Shown one piece after another: positions 10,751 through 21,810 of a stretch of DNA of 64,000 nucleotides. Under the pieces are notes generated by a model that saw only the letters and a list, made by a program, of their open reading frames with translations, was not told the DNA's origin and did no database searches. The stretch comes from Triglochin maritima. Its lineage: Eukaryota; Streptophyta; Magnoliopsida; Alismatales; Juncaginaceae. Every line of letters begins with the position of its first letter. Positions within the stretch are counted from its first letter, which is position 1. The DNA lies in assembly GCA_963682175.1 (NCBI GenBank), contig OY821789.1, positions 1,922,001-1,986,000 of the forward strand, written 5' to 3'. Made by a program: the position numbers and the translations under genes.

Positions 10751-13700
10751 CTGCCCTTACACTTACAGGCATGGTGAGTTTGGTTTGGGGAGCAAAATGG
10801 GTCTTTTACAACCCATGTTTGATCTCGATACCGATCGTTTTGGGTACAACACTAATAATTACGTGACAACCCAAGATTTTAGGTTAGCGGTCTCGATGTG
10901 AGGAATTTCCTCAGTCACGAAAGAAAACGTACGTGCTACTTTTGAGTTAAAAGCACAAAAGAGAGGCATTTTCTTTTATTTGGACGTGACTTGGGTAATT
11001 ATATCATTATTGTCGACTGTGTTAATACTTTTTTTTCTTCTTCTTATGTTTATGTTTGAGGGGGAAAAACTTAACAACAGGCAAATAACAATTAGTTTTT
11101 TGTGCATCTTATTCAACATATATATTTTGTATCTCACAGAGACAAAGAGACTGTCTAATTTTTATTATTATTGTAAGGCATCGATTCGTGAGATTGTTTT
11201 AGTTATTTTACAATAAGTCATGTGTTGCAGCCCGTGTACCAACTCAAGTTGATTAAACACACCAAAAACTAACATTGGCTGGAGTGGTAATAGTAGATCT
11301 AGACAAACATTAAACGACTTTAAGTCCAACTTAGGGTCGCTAGCTAGCCATTGGTTATTGATAATTGGTGTTCTATATAGATCTATGTAACGCCAATTTT
11401 AATTGGGTTATTTACTTGGGATGCATTTTAAAAAGATCAATATTGAATTTTCGTACTTGAATTTTTGGATGTTGCTAATGGTACATTTGAGGGGGGGGGG
11501 GGGATCCAAAATTAATTTTGTACTCTTGTGGAGCCGTGTAACCCATTTCGAGAACATAATTTGTTATATTCATATTAAAAAATTACATATTTTATATTTT
11601 ACATAGTTACACGAGGACAATTCAGAAAATTCTTTTCGATTCCTTAATACCATTTCTCTACGGAACCTCAATTTAATATTACCAAGGTTATACAAATTAG
11701 ATTATTTTTTTTACTTTTCTTTTATATACTTAAAAAATACTTGGGCAAAGAGACATTTTTTGGATAATTTGCGAATTACTCGAAGACATTTTAAGACATA
11801 TTTATCCTAATCCTTGAAAAAAAAATTCTTTCAAAACCTGTATTTATTGTCAAGGTGGTTACACATTTTTGTTTAGATTATAAATTTTATTTTTTTACTT
11901 TTATATACTTAACAAACAACACTTAGTCAAAACATACATTTATACAAAAAGTTTACAAATTTTGTTAAATGTTGTGATTGTCTTGGGTTCGCTCTACAAT
12001 ATCTTTAAAATGGATATGACTAAAATTTTAGGAATTTTCTTGGAGGAACCAACCATAATATTAAATAAAGGTTTTGAAGAAAAATAAAATTCAAGGACAC
12101 AAAGAAAATTTCATGTATTTTCTTGGATTGCTTTGCAAAAAAATTAATCTTCTACTGAAAGTGTATCAAACTAATTTAGGAAGAAATCAAGTATAATCAA
12201 GTAAAATCAAAAATTCAAATGTAAAAATCCAATAACTATCGTTTTGAAGTGCATCCTAGCAAATAACCATTTTTATATCTATTTTTCCCTCGTTGCGCGC
12301 GATGAAGTTAGATCAACCAAGAAAATTGTTATCGCATCGATAAATCCTACTACCATTTCGTGTCGTGTGGTATTGTGTAATCACGTCGTGCCAAAACATT
12401 GTCCAATTAATAAATTTAGCTAATAGTATAAGGTCATTTTCTTACGTTATACTTATCTAATTATCTTCCATAGTTGGATTTCAATAACCAACCAGGCTTC
12501 CTTAATTGCATTTATTTATGTTACCGTGCCATAAAGTACAATGATTCGTCATGCCCTCCAATCGTAATCTTCAAACAATATACTATTCAACGATGATTAA
12601 TATCATTTTATTTGAATCTTTTATCATCCAGTCATATAATACAATTTGATTCTAAATCCAGTGGGCAGAAATTATCAAAACAGCGGTCTAGTTAATTCAA
12701 TTTTAAATTGTTGATAATAAACAGGGCTATAGAACATGACTAGATAACTAGTCCCACTTCCTAATCAACTTGTAATTCAGTTCTTCACCCAGACTTCACA
12801 ATCAAGTCTATCTGAAGTTAAAGGTTGGATTATGACTCGCCATTTGCCACAAATATGAAATAAGAATTAGGCCTATTGATCTTCCAGTAGATGCCAAATG
12901 TATACTTTGCATTAGGATCAATAAAATGGAAAACACAAAATGAACTAGAGCGGTGAAGTTACAATATGGATAGAGGAATTTTACGTGTCAAGTTTGCCAG
13001 AGATAATACTTATATTGGACCTAACTATTTTGTTCCCGAATGTAAGTTTAATTTCCTATCTTCATTTTAAAAGTCACTAGAAAGATTTATTTTTTGTATA
13101 ATATATGTAGCTGTTGGACTAATTACTGTATTGTGATTTGTGATCTACCGTAATTTTTTGAAAGCGTGAAACAGTTTAGCGATTATCTCTTTTCGGTTAT
13201 GCAGTATGCATCTGACTCACCTGAGACGTGAAGTATACAAATTAATTACCTTGAGATTCAAATCTTCCAAGAAGCCCCACAGGTCGAAAACTTCGACAAT
13301 TAAGCATATACGTAATAGGGTTTTGTCTTTCCTAATTAATTTTTGTGGGCTCACAAATCAATGCGAGTTAAATAATAAATAAAAGGTGAATTGATTTGGT
13401 GCAACTGGTCCGGGTTTTAATTGGTCGCGTGCATCTGTATTTTTCGAAATTGGTTTGATGTACCTGAAGACTCAAATAATTTACTTCCATGCATCTATAC
13501 CGTTAATAGACTGTTAAGTTAAGTTTTTTGAGTGAAAATTTGTAAATTACTACTTATAAATTTTACTAATTACGATTTTAGAATGAAAATTTACAAATCA
13601 CACGTTTACAAATTTTACTAATCACACCTTATAAATTGCCGCCAAGATTCACCCGTCGCCACACCCCCATAAATAAACTAATAGCATGGCAAACACATGC

Positions 13701-15064
13701 AGAAGAGTGGCCAAATATTGTATTAAACGGAAATGGCGAGAGTCATGCATGTGGAGACAACATGGTCGTCCATATTTTAGAACGTGGAGATAAACATGTT
13801 CAACTTCAGATTGACATTGTGATCGGAGGATCACCACTTAAGGTCGACTTTAAAAAATAATTGTGTGGTTCTGGAGTAGCTAAGAGCATGTTTAATGGTC
13901 GTGCGGGTGCTTGAGGCGTCCGACATGTCCACACAAATCCAGAGGGAACGCTGGTCATGTCACCCTCCCGTGCGGATGATCAGGTGGTGGGCGTCCTGAT
14001 CGTCCGCACTGGGCGGGAAGGGGAGAGGTTGGGTGGGGGGCATGTGTCCCCTTCCAATTCGCTGTTTTTTGTTGTTAAAAATCTTTAAAAATTCATTTTA
14101 AATTATTTTATCAATTTTTTCTTCTGAAAATATGTTTTTTATTTTTTTTGATTTTGTAGAATTTTTGGTGATTTTTTAACATAGGATTGATCTCCAAATG
14201 ACGTGAATGAAAAATTAATGTAGGGTGTGTGGGGTGTTTCTGGGCGTGATTAAGGAGATTTTGTGTGTGGGTTGGGTGAGTTTACGTGGCAGAGAGAGAA
14301 GTTTACGTGACATAGAGAGAAATTGAAAAATCGTACTAGACATTTAACTTCATGTAAAATTAAGCATGCATCACATTGGTAGTGGATTCACGTGAATCGG
14401 TTTTACTCAACTAGCGAAACATTAAATTTTAGAAAATATTGTCCAATTAAATGTAGAGAAATAATTATTGATTTCATAATAAAATATAAAGTATCATTTA
14501 ACACGTGCGAATCTAAAACTCCTAGGGGTGCAATTATTTACCATAATCTGCAATTTAAACTATTTTATAAAAAAAACACTTAAAAATGTCACAATTGATA
14601 AATTCGGTAACGAAAAAAAATACATGATTAATTATTTTTCACCACTGAACAATAATGTAACATTAAGTAGTGATGTTTGGATTGTTCATTATCTAGATGA
14701 TTTATGTTCTTTTAATAAAAAAATCATTTATGTAGTAGTACGAATCTCTTATAATTAGGGTGGTTCTAATGTCCCTTTTGCGACGAATGCGAAATGTCAT
14801 CAACGGGTCAAACGGTGCTTGTAGCCATTCCACGTCACATGTATCACGTGAAATTTGGTTAATCTTACTATTATCTTTTGAAATTGGAAAATTTAAACAT
14901 GAACAAAAGAACACGACTAATTAATGGCATTTTTTCAGAATTAATTTCAATCGACTAGCTTGCTTACATAATTCAGTCTACGAGTCTCACCAACGAATAC
15001 TATTCCCATGATCAAATTCTGAAGGTGCTTTTGCAACCAAGATTTCTCTCTCTCTCTCTTCGTT
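10751..15064. other. Long intergenic region without a supported gene
   Basis: The sequence is AT-rich with stop codons throughout. Visible items are a run of 13 G at 11491-11503, a 74-codon frame at 13636-13860 with no recognisable domain, a dispersed repeat at about 13877-14190, and a (TC)n microsatellite at 15044-15059. I see no tRNA, no exon series and no transposase. Confidence 0.6.
13877..14190. repeat. Dispersed MITE-like repeat, related to 54470-54780
   Basis: The core GGGCGGGAAGGGGAGAGGTT, followed by GGGTGGGGGG, GTGTCCC, a TTCGCTGTTTTT stretch and an A/T-rich tail, is matched by 54594-54730 with the same order of motifs. The copies are diverged. Superfamily not determined. Confidence 0.5.
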
Positions 15065-15069
15065 CCCTA

Positions 15070-15464
15070 TGTTAGGAATAAGTATGTTCTAATACATTAA
15101 GAACATGATAAACAACAAGATCTTATACTAAATTCTGTATAAAATAACATAAAAGAAATACTTACAACTAGATGTCAAAGACATCTTGAAGAACGTGAAG
15201 CGGAAGCGAAACTTTAGGGAAGTGATCTTCAATTGTTTTCCCTAGACTTGATGATGGATGATCCTCTTGTATTTTGGGAGAAAATTTAGAGAGAGGATGG
15301 TGAAAATTAACTAGGGCAACAATTGGGACCAAAAACCTTTATTTATAGAATTTTGTGTGTGGTAGTTTCTTCCATCAAAATAACTACCCACTAACACACT
15401 TAATGGACATGCATGACTTTAATTAATTATTTAATGGAATAATATAGGCCACATAATAATAACA
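15070..15464 (-). repeat. Copia 3' LTR (left copy)
   Basis: A 395-bp terminal repeat, starting TGTTAGGAATAAG and ending ATAATAATAACA on the plus strand, with TG...CA termini. On the element strand it carries a TATA-like CTATAAATAAA. Confidence 0.95.
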
Positions 15465-15475
15465 TTCTCCCACTT
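15465..15475 (-). other. Copia polypurine tract
   Basis: On the element strand AAGTGGGAGAA lies directly before the 3' LTR, the normal position of the plus-strand primer for reverse transcription. Confidence 0.8.
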
Positions 15476-15808
15476 GGCCGTAACATCAATTATCATTAGT
15501 TCCATTTACAAAAGCACATACAAAAATTGTCCAACATAAATTTCATTAAAACATATACTTCATTTAGTCAGAATCACCAAGCCAAACCAATGTAGTCAAA
15601 TAATTAACGTCATTATTTGACCCCCATCAATTATGGTATTTGGTAATCTTTCCAAATTCAGTCAACATAAGTCATTAAGTTCATAAATTTGTTTGCTTAA
15701 ATAATAATATTGTGCACAAGAAATAAGAAGCAAACTTTTACAAATCAAAGTCAAACACATCATTGAAGCTTCAACATATAATGTCATACACATTAGTCAT
15801 TAACAACA

Positions 15809-18031
15809 TTACATTACATTTACCAAACCCATGCCGGCAACATGCTCTCTAAAGAGACTGGGTGGTAGAGCCTTTGTTAGTGAATCAGCTAACATTGCTC
15901 GTATTCTTATGTGTTGTATGACAATAGTACCATCTTTGACTTTGTCTCTAACAACAAGATATTTGATGTCAATCCATTTGGATGCACCACTTGATTTGTT
16001 GTTTTTAGAGAAGAAAACAACAGGTTCATTATCACAAAATAATATGAGTGGTCTCGAAATACTATCAACTACTTGAATCCCAGGTACAAAATTCTTTAAC
16101 CAAATGGCTTGAGCAGTAGCCTCATAGCATACCACAAATTCTGCTTGCATTATGGAAGATGCCCGTAAAGACTGCTTGACACTCTTCCATGATATTGGTC
16201 CCTTTGCAAGCATATATATGTAACCCGACGTGGATTTCTTACTGTCAATGCATCCAGAAAAGTCAGAATCAGAATAACCAATAACCTCAAGGTTATCTGA
16301 CTTTCTGTAAGTAAGCATATAGTCTTTTGTCCCTTGTAAATAGCGTAAAACCTTTTTGGCAGCTTTCCAATGATCCATCCCTGGATCTATTTGATATCGA
16401 CCAAGCATACCAACTGCAAATGCCAAATCAGGACGTGTACAAACTTGAGCATACATTAAACTCCTAACCACTGAGGCATAAGGAATTCGCTTCATTTGTG
16501 CACGTTCTAATTCATTTTTAGGACACTGTAATTTGCTAAATTTGTCACCCTTTACAATAGGAGCAACACTTGGGGAGCAGTTTTGCATGTTATATTTTTT
16601 AAGCATTTTATCAATATATGCCTTTTGAGATAATCCTAAAATCCCACGAGACCGATCTCGATGAATTTCAATGCCAATAACATAAGTGGCTTCACCAAGA
16701 TCCTTCATTTCAAACTTGTTTGATAGAAATTGTTTGGTCTCATATAACATGTCTAAATCACTACTGGCTAGCAAAATATCATCCACATACAAGACAAGAA
16801 TGATAAACTTACTCCCACTAACCTTAAGATATATGCATTGATCAATCACATTTTCTTTAAATCCAAAGTTAGTTATCACCTCATCAAACTTAAGATATCA
16901 TTGTCTATATGCTTGTTTTAAGCCATATATGGATTTCTTTAATCGACATCCCATACGTTCCTTGCCTTTTACGACAAAACCTTCTGGTTGTGTCATAAAA
17001 AGTTTCTCTTGCAAGTCACCATTAAGGAATGCAGTTTTTACGTCCATCTGATGTAACTCTAAATCATAATGAGCTACTAAGGCTAAAACAATTTTAAGTG
17101 AGTCTTTCTTTGAGACCGGAGAAAATATATTATCAAAATGGATGCATTCCCTTTGTGTAAAGCCTTTAGTGACAAGTCGGGCCTTAAATCTTTCGATGTT
17201 ACCTTTGGAGTCTGTCTTGGTCTTATAGACCCATTTACAGCCTATTGGCTTAGATCCAGTTGGTAAATCAACAAGGTCCCAAACTTCATTAATTTCCATC
17301 GATTTCATCTCTTCATTCATGGCTTCTAGCCATTGAGATGATTTATCGCTCATAATGGCTTCATTAAATGAGGTAGGATCCTCTCCATTGCCAATATTGC
17401 ATCCTTCGGTTAGGTATACAATATAATCATTAGAAATTGCAGATTTTCGCTCCCTCTGCGACCTACGTAAAGGTTCTTCAGGAAGTTCAGGAGCTTCATT
17501 AGTGTGGGGTTCTTCATTAAGTAGTGGATTAGTTGTGTCTACAACATCCAAAAGAGATGTTGAACTTGAAACCTCACGGATAATCGGGATTGGAACGTAA
17601 GTCCGATTTTCCTCGAGATTCACTTTTCTAATTTCACTACTCCCACTATTCTTGCCATTTTCTAAAAATACAGCATGTCTCGTTTCAACAATTTTAGTGG
17701 TATGAGATGGGCAATAAAAACGAAAACCTTTGGATCTATTTGGATAACCGATGAAATAACAACTAATGGTTTTAGGGTCAAGTTTCTTAATTTGTGGATT
17801 GAAGATTTTAGCTTCAGCATGACAACCCCAAACACGTAAGTATCCCAATTTGGGTTTTCGACCTGTCCACAATTCATAAGGTGTTTTCGGGACAGATTTA
17901 CTAGGAACCCTATTTAGAATATGTGTGGCTGTCTTTAATGCTTCCATCCATAGATAATCAGGCAAGTCAGTGTTGGATATCATACTTCGTACCATATCCA
18001 TAAGTGTACGATTTCGTTTCTCAGCCAACAT
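15809..18031 (-). pseudogene. Copia pol: integrase C-terminus, reverse transcriptase, RNase H
   Basis: The frame opens in the integrase tail ([46 protein letters not shown]), passes an acidic linker, and enters reverse transcriptase ([30 protein letters not shown]). It is then stopped by a TGA at 16898-16900, where the family has Trp (KQASRQW). Past the stop the same frame continues to 15809 with the catalytic YVDDILLASSD and RNase H, ending LVNVM. The single nonsense codon is the only lesion in this part. The integrase HHCC and the first catalytic acidic residues are absent upstream, so this copy cannot encode an active integrase. Confidence 0.92.
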
Positions 18032-18822
18032 AATTATTCTTTGGGATGTCCCAACAATAAAAGATGATGGAAGATATCGTTATCATGAAGAAACAAAGCA
18101 AAATATGAATATTATTATGACCCTTAAGACTTGAAGTAGGACATTATCCACATACATTATTGGATAATTTTTAAAAAAAATTACCACTTCAAGTAACTCA
18201 TTTCTTAGTTCATTTTCACATACTTGTCTTTACTACATTCAAAAATCAGAAAATTTAATGTAAGAAGAATTTCAATCATAAAGAGACATAATATTCTCTT
18301 TTGAAATATATCTCAAACGACGATAACATAATGACGATGAGTTTCCATTATCATGATTTCTCTTGATTTCACTTCTATAATTATTGACACCAATAATGTT
18401 CATCAATAAAACCATTAGTCGATGAAAAACTCAAATGCAACTTATATATAGAGGTCATCCTCTAAATTTTGAAACAAGAGGTAAATGCCATAAGTGGAAT
18501 TTTACAACGAGTTCGTAATGTGCACAATGGTGCAGATGTCAATCCATTAGGTACATGAATGAACCTTAACTTAAAAGGATTCATAAATCATAAGGTTAAC
18601 TTTATTATCTTTTTAACAAGTCATGCTTTAAAACATCATACTCCTTCAATAAATGTCTAATTTCGTTAAACAGTAACATTTAGGAGTAAAGCATGATTTG
18701 CACCGCAGGTGCTTGCTTTGTTTTTAGCAACAATTGCCTTCATTATCTTTATCCCCTTACCATTACCATTAAATTTTCTCTTTGTTGGACCATTAAAGGC
18801 AAGGTGTGCAAAGTCAAGCTTT
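18032..18822 (-). pseudogene. Degraded gag-protease-integrase interval
   Basis: Fragments are still readable. Next to gag a shifted frame gives EKLDFAHLAFNGPTKRKF, the continuation of gag, displaced at an A9 run near 18829. Near 18280-18400 the segment CYRRLRYISKENIMSLYD resembles the Copia pre-integrase motif LWHxRLGHIS. The CCHC knuckle, the protease DSG motif and the integrase catalytic core are not found. The interval is about 790 bp where an intact element would need well over 1.5 kb, which implies internal deletion. Confidence 0.75.
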
Positions 18823-19521
18823 TCAATTTTTTTTTAGTCTTTCTTCTTCTTCAACACACATAGCAACTAATTCGCTCATTTTCCATTTCTCTTTCTGCGT
18901 ATTATAATTGATCTTGAAAGGACCAAAATGCGCAGGCAGAGAAGTCATAATAAAATGAACAAGAAAACCTTCAGAAATTGCCATATCCATGCCTTTCAGT
19001 TTTGCGGCCATATCACTCATCATCATGATATGTTCACGTATACCGCTAGTCCCGTTATACTTGGTTTTGAGCATTGTCATTATAAGGGCACTTGCATTAG
19101 CTTTGGAAGTCCCCTTAAACTGCTCTTCAACAGAAGCCAAATACTCTTTTGCATTAAATGTCTTGTTAGCACTATCTTTTTCAGGGATTGCTCCCCGGAT
19201 AGCAGGAGAAATAGAACTCTTCATAATCATTAGTGACATGCGATTAGAACGCTCCCACTTTTCATAATTGGCCTTTAGTTCGTTGGAACTAGTGGCTGTA
19301 GGAGGTGTGGGAGCATCCATACGAAAAGCATGATCGAGTTCCAAAACACCTAGACATGTTTCTATTTGCTCCTTCCAAGTAAGAAAATTTGTTCCATTAA
19401 GGGGTTCAATTCCAGATAGTTGTGATGTAATATGTGATGTATTCAATGCTGCAAAATTATCAAAATATATATGATGCTTACTTTCATTAACTACATAAAC
19501 CACACGAGAAACAAATGACAT
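18823..19521 (-). CDS. Copia gag polyprotein fragment
   Basis: This is the nucleocapsid-type gag of the Copia element, 232 aa. It contains LNGTNFLTWKEQIETCLGVL near residue 40 and LKTKYNGTSGIREHIMMMSD further on, which match the UBN2/retrotran-gag family of plant Copia elements. It ends at EEERLKKN before the zinc knuckle, because an A9 run shifts the frame at 18829-18837. The product would package element RNA but lacks the CCHC motif. Confidence 0.88.
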   Translation of the reverse strand: MSFVSRVVYVVNESKHHIYFDNFAALNTSHITSQLSGIEPLNGTNFLTWKEQIETCLGVLELDHAFRMDAPTPPTATSSNELKANYEKWERSNRMSLMIMKSSISPAIRGAIPEKDSANKTFNAKEYLASVEEQFKGTSKANASALIMTMLKTKYNGTSGIREHIMMMSDMAAKLKGMDMAISEGFLVHFIMTSLPAHFGPFKINYNTQKEKWKMSELVAMCVEEEERLKKN

Positions 19522-20889
19522 AATAACATTAATTAACTATAATCTAACAGTTAACAAACTGAAATTAACATTAAATACTCAAAAATATTTCAGTTAATTC
19601 ATAACCGTTTTGCATAATTATTAATCTAAGTTGGTATGATTAATAACATGCACGTTAATATACATTTATAAATCAATTTACATCACCGTTGGGCAGAAAA
19701 TAAATTGATTTACAAAATCATTAGTCATAAGAGAATTTATAAAATAAATCATGTCTATAATTAAAGTTGGTAAAATTATGTCCATGATTTATCATACATA
19801 AAAATTGTGATTTAACACCACAAGATAACCATCACAAAATTTTATTTAACAAAAGAAAATCGACAATTAAAGTTGGTAAAATTGACGATAATCAGTCGTT
19901 AAATATATCATAATATGGTTAATAATTTTTCATAAGGCAAACATGTACAATAATTTTCCGTTGGGTCAATTATTATACATGATAATCATAATTTTACATT
20001 TTTCATAAAATGCATAAAACATATTTAGAATTGCATGAGCATGAATCTCATAATATCGTGACATTAAATTTCTCTAAATTACATAAATGTAGGAAGATCA
20101 AGTCATAAGATCAACGTCATTATATCATAATCCAAAACTAACTTAAATGTAATAATGGATAACCTAATATGCTTAATTGCAAAAAAAAAAGGAAACCCAA
20201 CATCAATAACGTCTTGACCACGTTAACAATATGAAATAAGGCCATGTTCATACGTTATATATATTTTTGGAATAAAATGTATGATTTCAGTATCCATAAT
20301 TATGCATATCATAACATCAGTACACTTTTATGACATTTTCAACGTGATCTACATTAATTTCCAATTCCTTATTAAATTAAAATCCAGAAATAACCAACTA
20401 GAGTAATAATTGGAAAGAAAAAATATATTTAAAGGCAAAACCAAAATGCCTGAACAATCCTACATGATCTCACGTTATAAGCATGTCCACATTATGTTTT
20501 CTTCTATGTAATACATATTTAACAATATAATTTTAACAACTAGAAAAATAAAATATGTAACAGTATGGACACGATGTGCACATACGAGACATTCTAACAT
20601 GAGCAAACATGTCATCGACGGTTACAAAATATGTATATATATTTTAATAGTTCAACCACAAGTCCATCATCACGTGGCCTAAGAAACTCAATTTTCTTAA
20701 GATTCGAAATCAAAACGTATGATTCATGAACACTACTTCTAAACGCACAATTGAAGTGGTGCTTAATTAGGATTTGGGAATCAAAACAACATGATTAATC
20801 CATAAGGAAAAAGACGCAAATACATGATCCTTGATGGTTGTTATATTTGACGTGACCATAAAATAATGTATTTTATACGAATTTAGTTT
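19522..20889 (-). other. Long untranslated leader of the Copia element
   Basis: About 1.37 kb lies between the primer-binding site and gag, long for a Copia leader. It is strongly AT-rich and has no long frame. The unit TTAAAGTTGGTAAAATT recurs at about 19757 and 19866, with a relative near 19625, and CCGTTGGG occurs near 19688 and 19959. This indicates a decayed tandem array with a period of about 100 bp. Confidence 0.6.
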
Positions 20890-20905
20890 GGCTCTTGATA
20901 CCAAA
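20890..20905 (-). other. Copia primer-binding site (tRNA-iMet type)
   Basis: Directly after the 5' LTR the element strand reads TTTGGTATCAAGAGCC. The initiator-tRNA-Met complement used by most plant Copia elements is TGGTATCAGAGC, so this site matches with one extra A. Confidence 0.8.
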
Positions 20906-21300
20906 TGTTAGGAATAAGTATGTTCTAATACATTAAGAACATGATAAACAACAAGATCTTATACTAAATTCTGTATAAAATAACATAAAAGAAATACTTA
21001 CAACTAGATGTCAAAGACATCTTGAAGAACGTGAAGCGGAAGCGAAACTTTAGGGAAGTGATCTTCAATTGTTTTCCCTAGACTTGATGATGGATGATCC
21101 TCTTGTATTTTGGGAGAAAATTTAGAGAGAGGATGGTGAAAATTAACTAGGGCAACAATTGGGACCAAAAACCTTTATTTATAGAATTTTGTGTGTGGTA
21201 GTTTCTTCCATCAAAATAACTACCCACTAACACACTTAATGGACATGCATGACTTTAATTAATTATTTAATGGAATAATATAGGCCACATAATAATAACA
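20906..21300 (-). repeat. Copia 5' LTR (right copy)
   Basis: This is the second 395-bp LTR, with no difference from 15070-15464 found by eye. Confidence 0.95.
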
Positions 21301-21305
21301 CCCTA

Positions 21306-21810
21306 TAGTTTGGAAGAAAAAAACCCATCACTATCGCAACATGATTATATTGTCCACCGTGGTTATACATTTTTTGTAGTTTTTGCTACGTGCTTGGATT
21401 TCATTTGCAAAGTACATTAAGTACATCATATATTAACCTAGAAAGGTCATATATTAACACACAAAGTTCTATTTGTTGATTCTTGGGGATGGAGTGTTTT
21501 GGCGTTCAGAAGTCATTGAAAAGTAAAAGAGTTTCAACTTACAATAGAAGTTAAGAATGCCAATAACACCATGTACAGCTGTAACCTGTCGATTCAGACG
21601 TGGCAGTGTCATGCTACGTAATTAAAAAAGATGAACCTCTTAATCCCTTTAATAATAACATTAAATAATGAATGTGATGAACCATGTTTTTGCTCTATAT
21701 AAGATGGTCTGTAGTTCTCCAGCCGAGAGCACCTATCTATCTAGAGATAGATCTTTTGCTCCATCTCTTCTTTCTTGTTCCAAGTAAGAAGAGTTCACAT
21801 ATCTATTGTC
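21306..21810 (+). other. Promoter and 5' UTR region of the glyoxalase-I-like gene
   Basis: About 500 bp between the Copia target site and the start codon. It holds a TATA box, listed separately, and a leader with CTATCTATCTAGAGATAGAT, a near-palindrome. No other gene is visible. Confidence 0.6.
21696..21702 (+). promoter_or_regulatory. TATA box of the glyoxalase-I-like gene
   Basis: CTATATAAG lies 109 bp upstream of the ATG at 21811, a normal distance for a plant core promoter with a short leader. Confidence 0.7.

Larger units (their letters stand above)
15065..21305 (-). mobile_element. Ty1/Copia LTR retrotransposon, complete ends, defective coding region
   Basis: The element spans 15070-21300 and is flanked by the 5-bp duplication CCCTA at 15065-15069 and 21301-21305. 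It reads on the minus strand. In element order it has a 5' LTR (20906-21300), a primer-binding site, a long leader, gag (19521-18823), a degraded interval, integrase C-terminus plus reverse transcriptase plus RNase H (18031-15809), a polypurine tract and a 3' LTR (15464-15070). The order integrase then reverse transcriptase defines Copia. The two LTRs read as identical over 395 bp, so insertion is recent. The coding region nevertheless has a frameshift, a missing protease and integrase core, and one nonsense codon, so transposition must have been supplied in trans. Confidence 0.95.

Noticed and set aside
13636..13860. 74-codon open frame (PNIVLNGNGESHACGDN...)
   Set aside because: No domain recognised, no splice or promoter context, and an almost equally long frame on the opposite strand. 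Likely chance.
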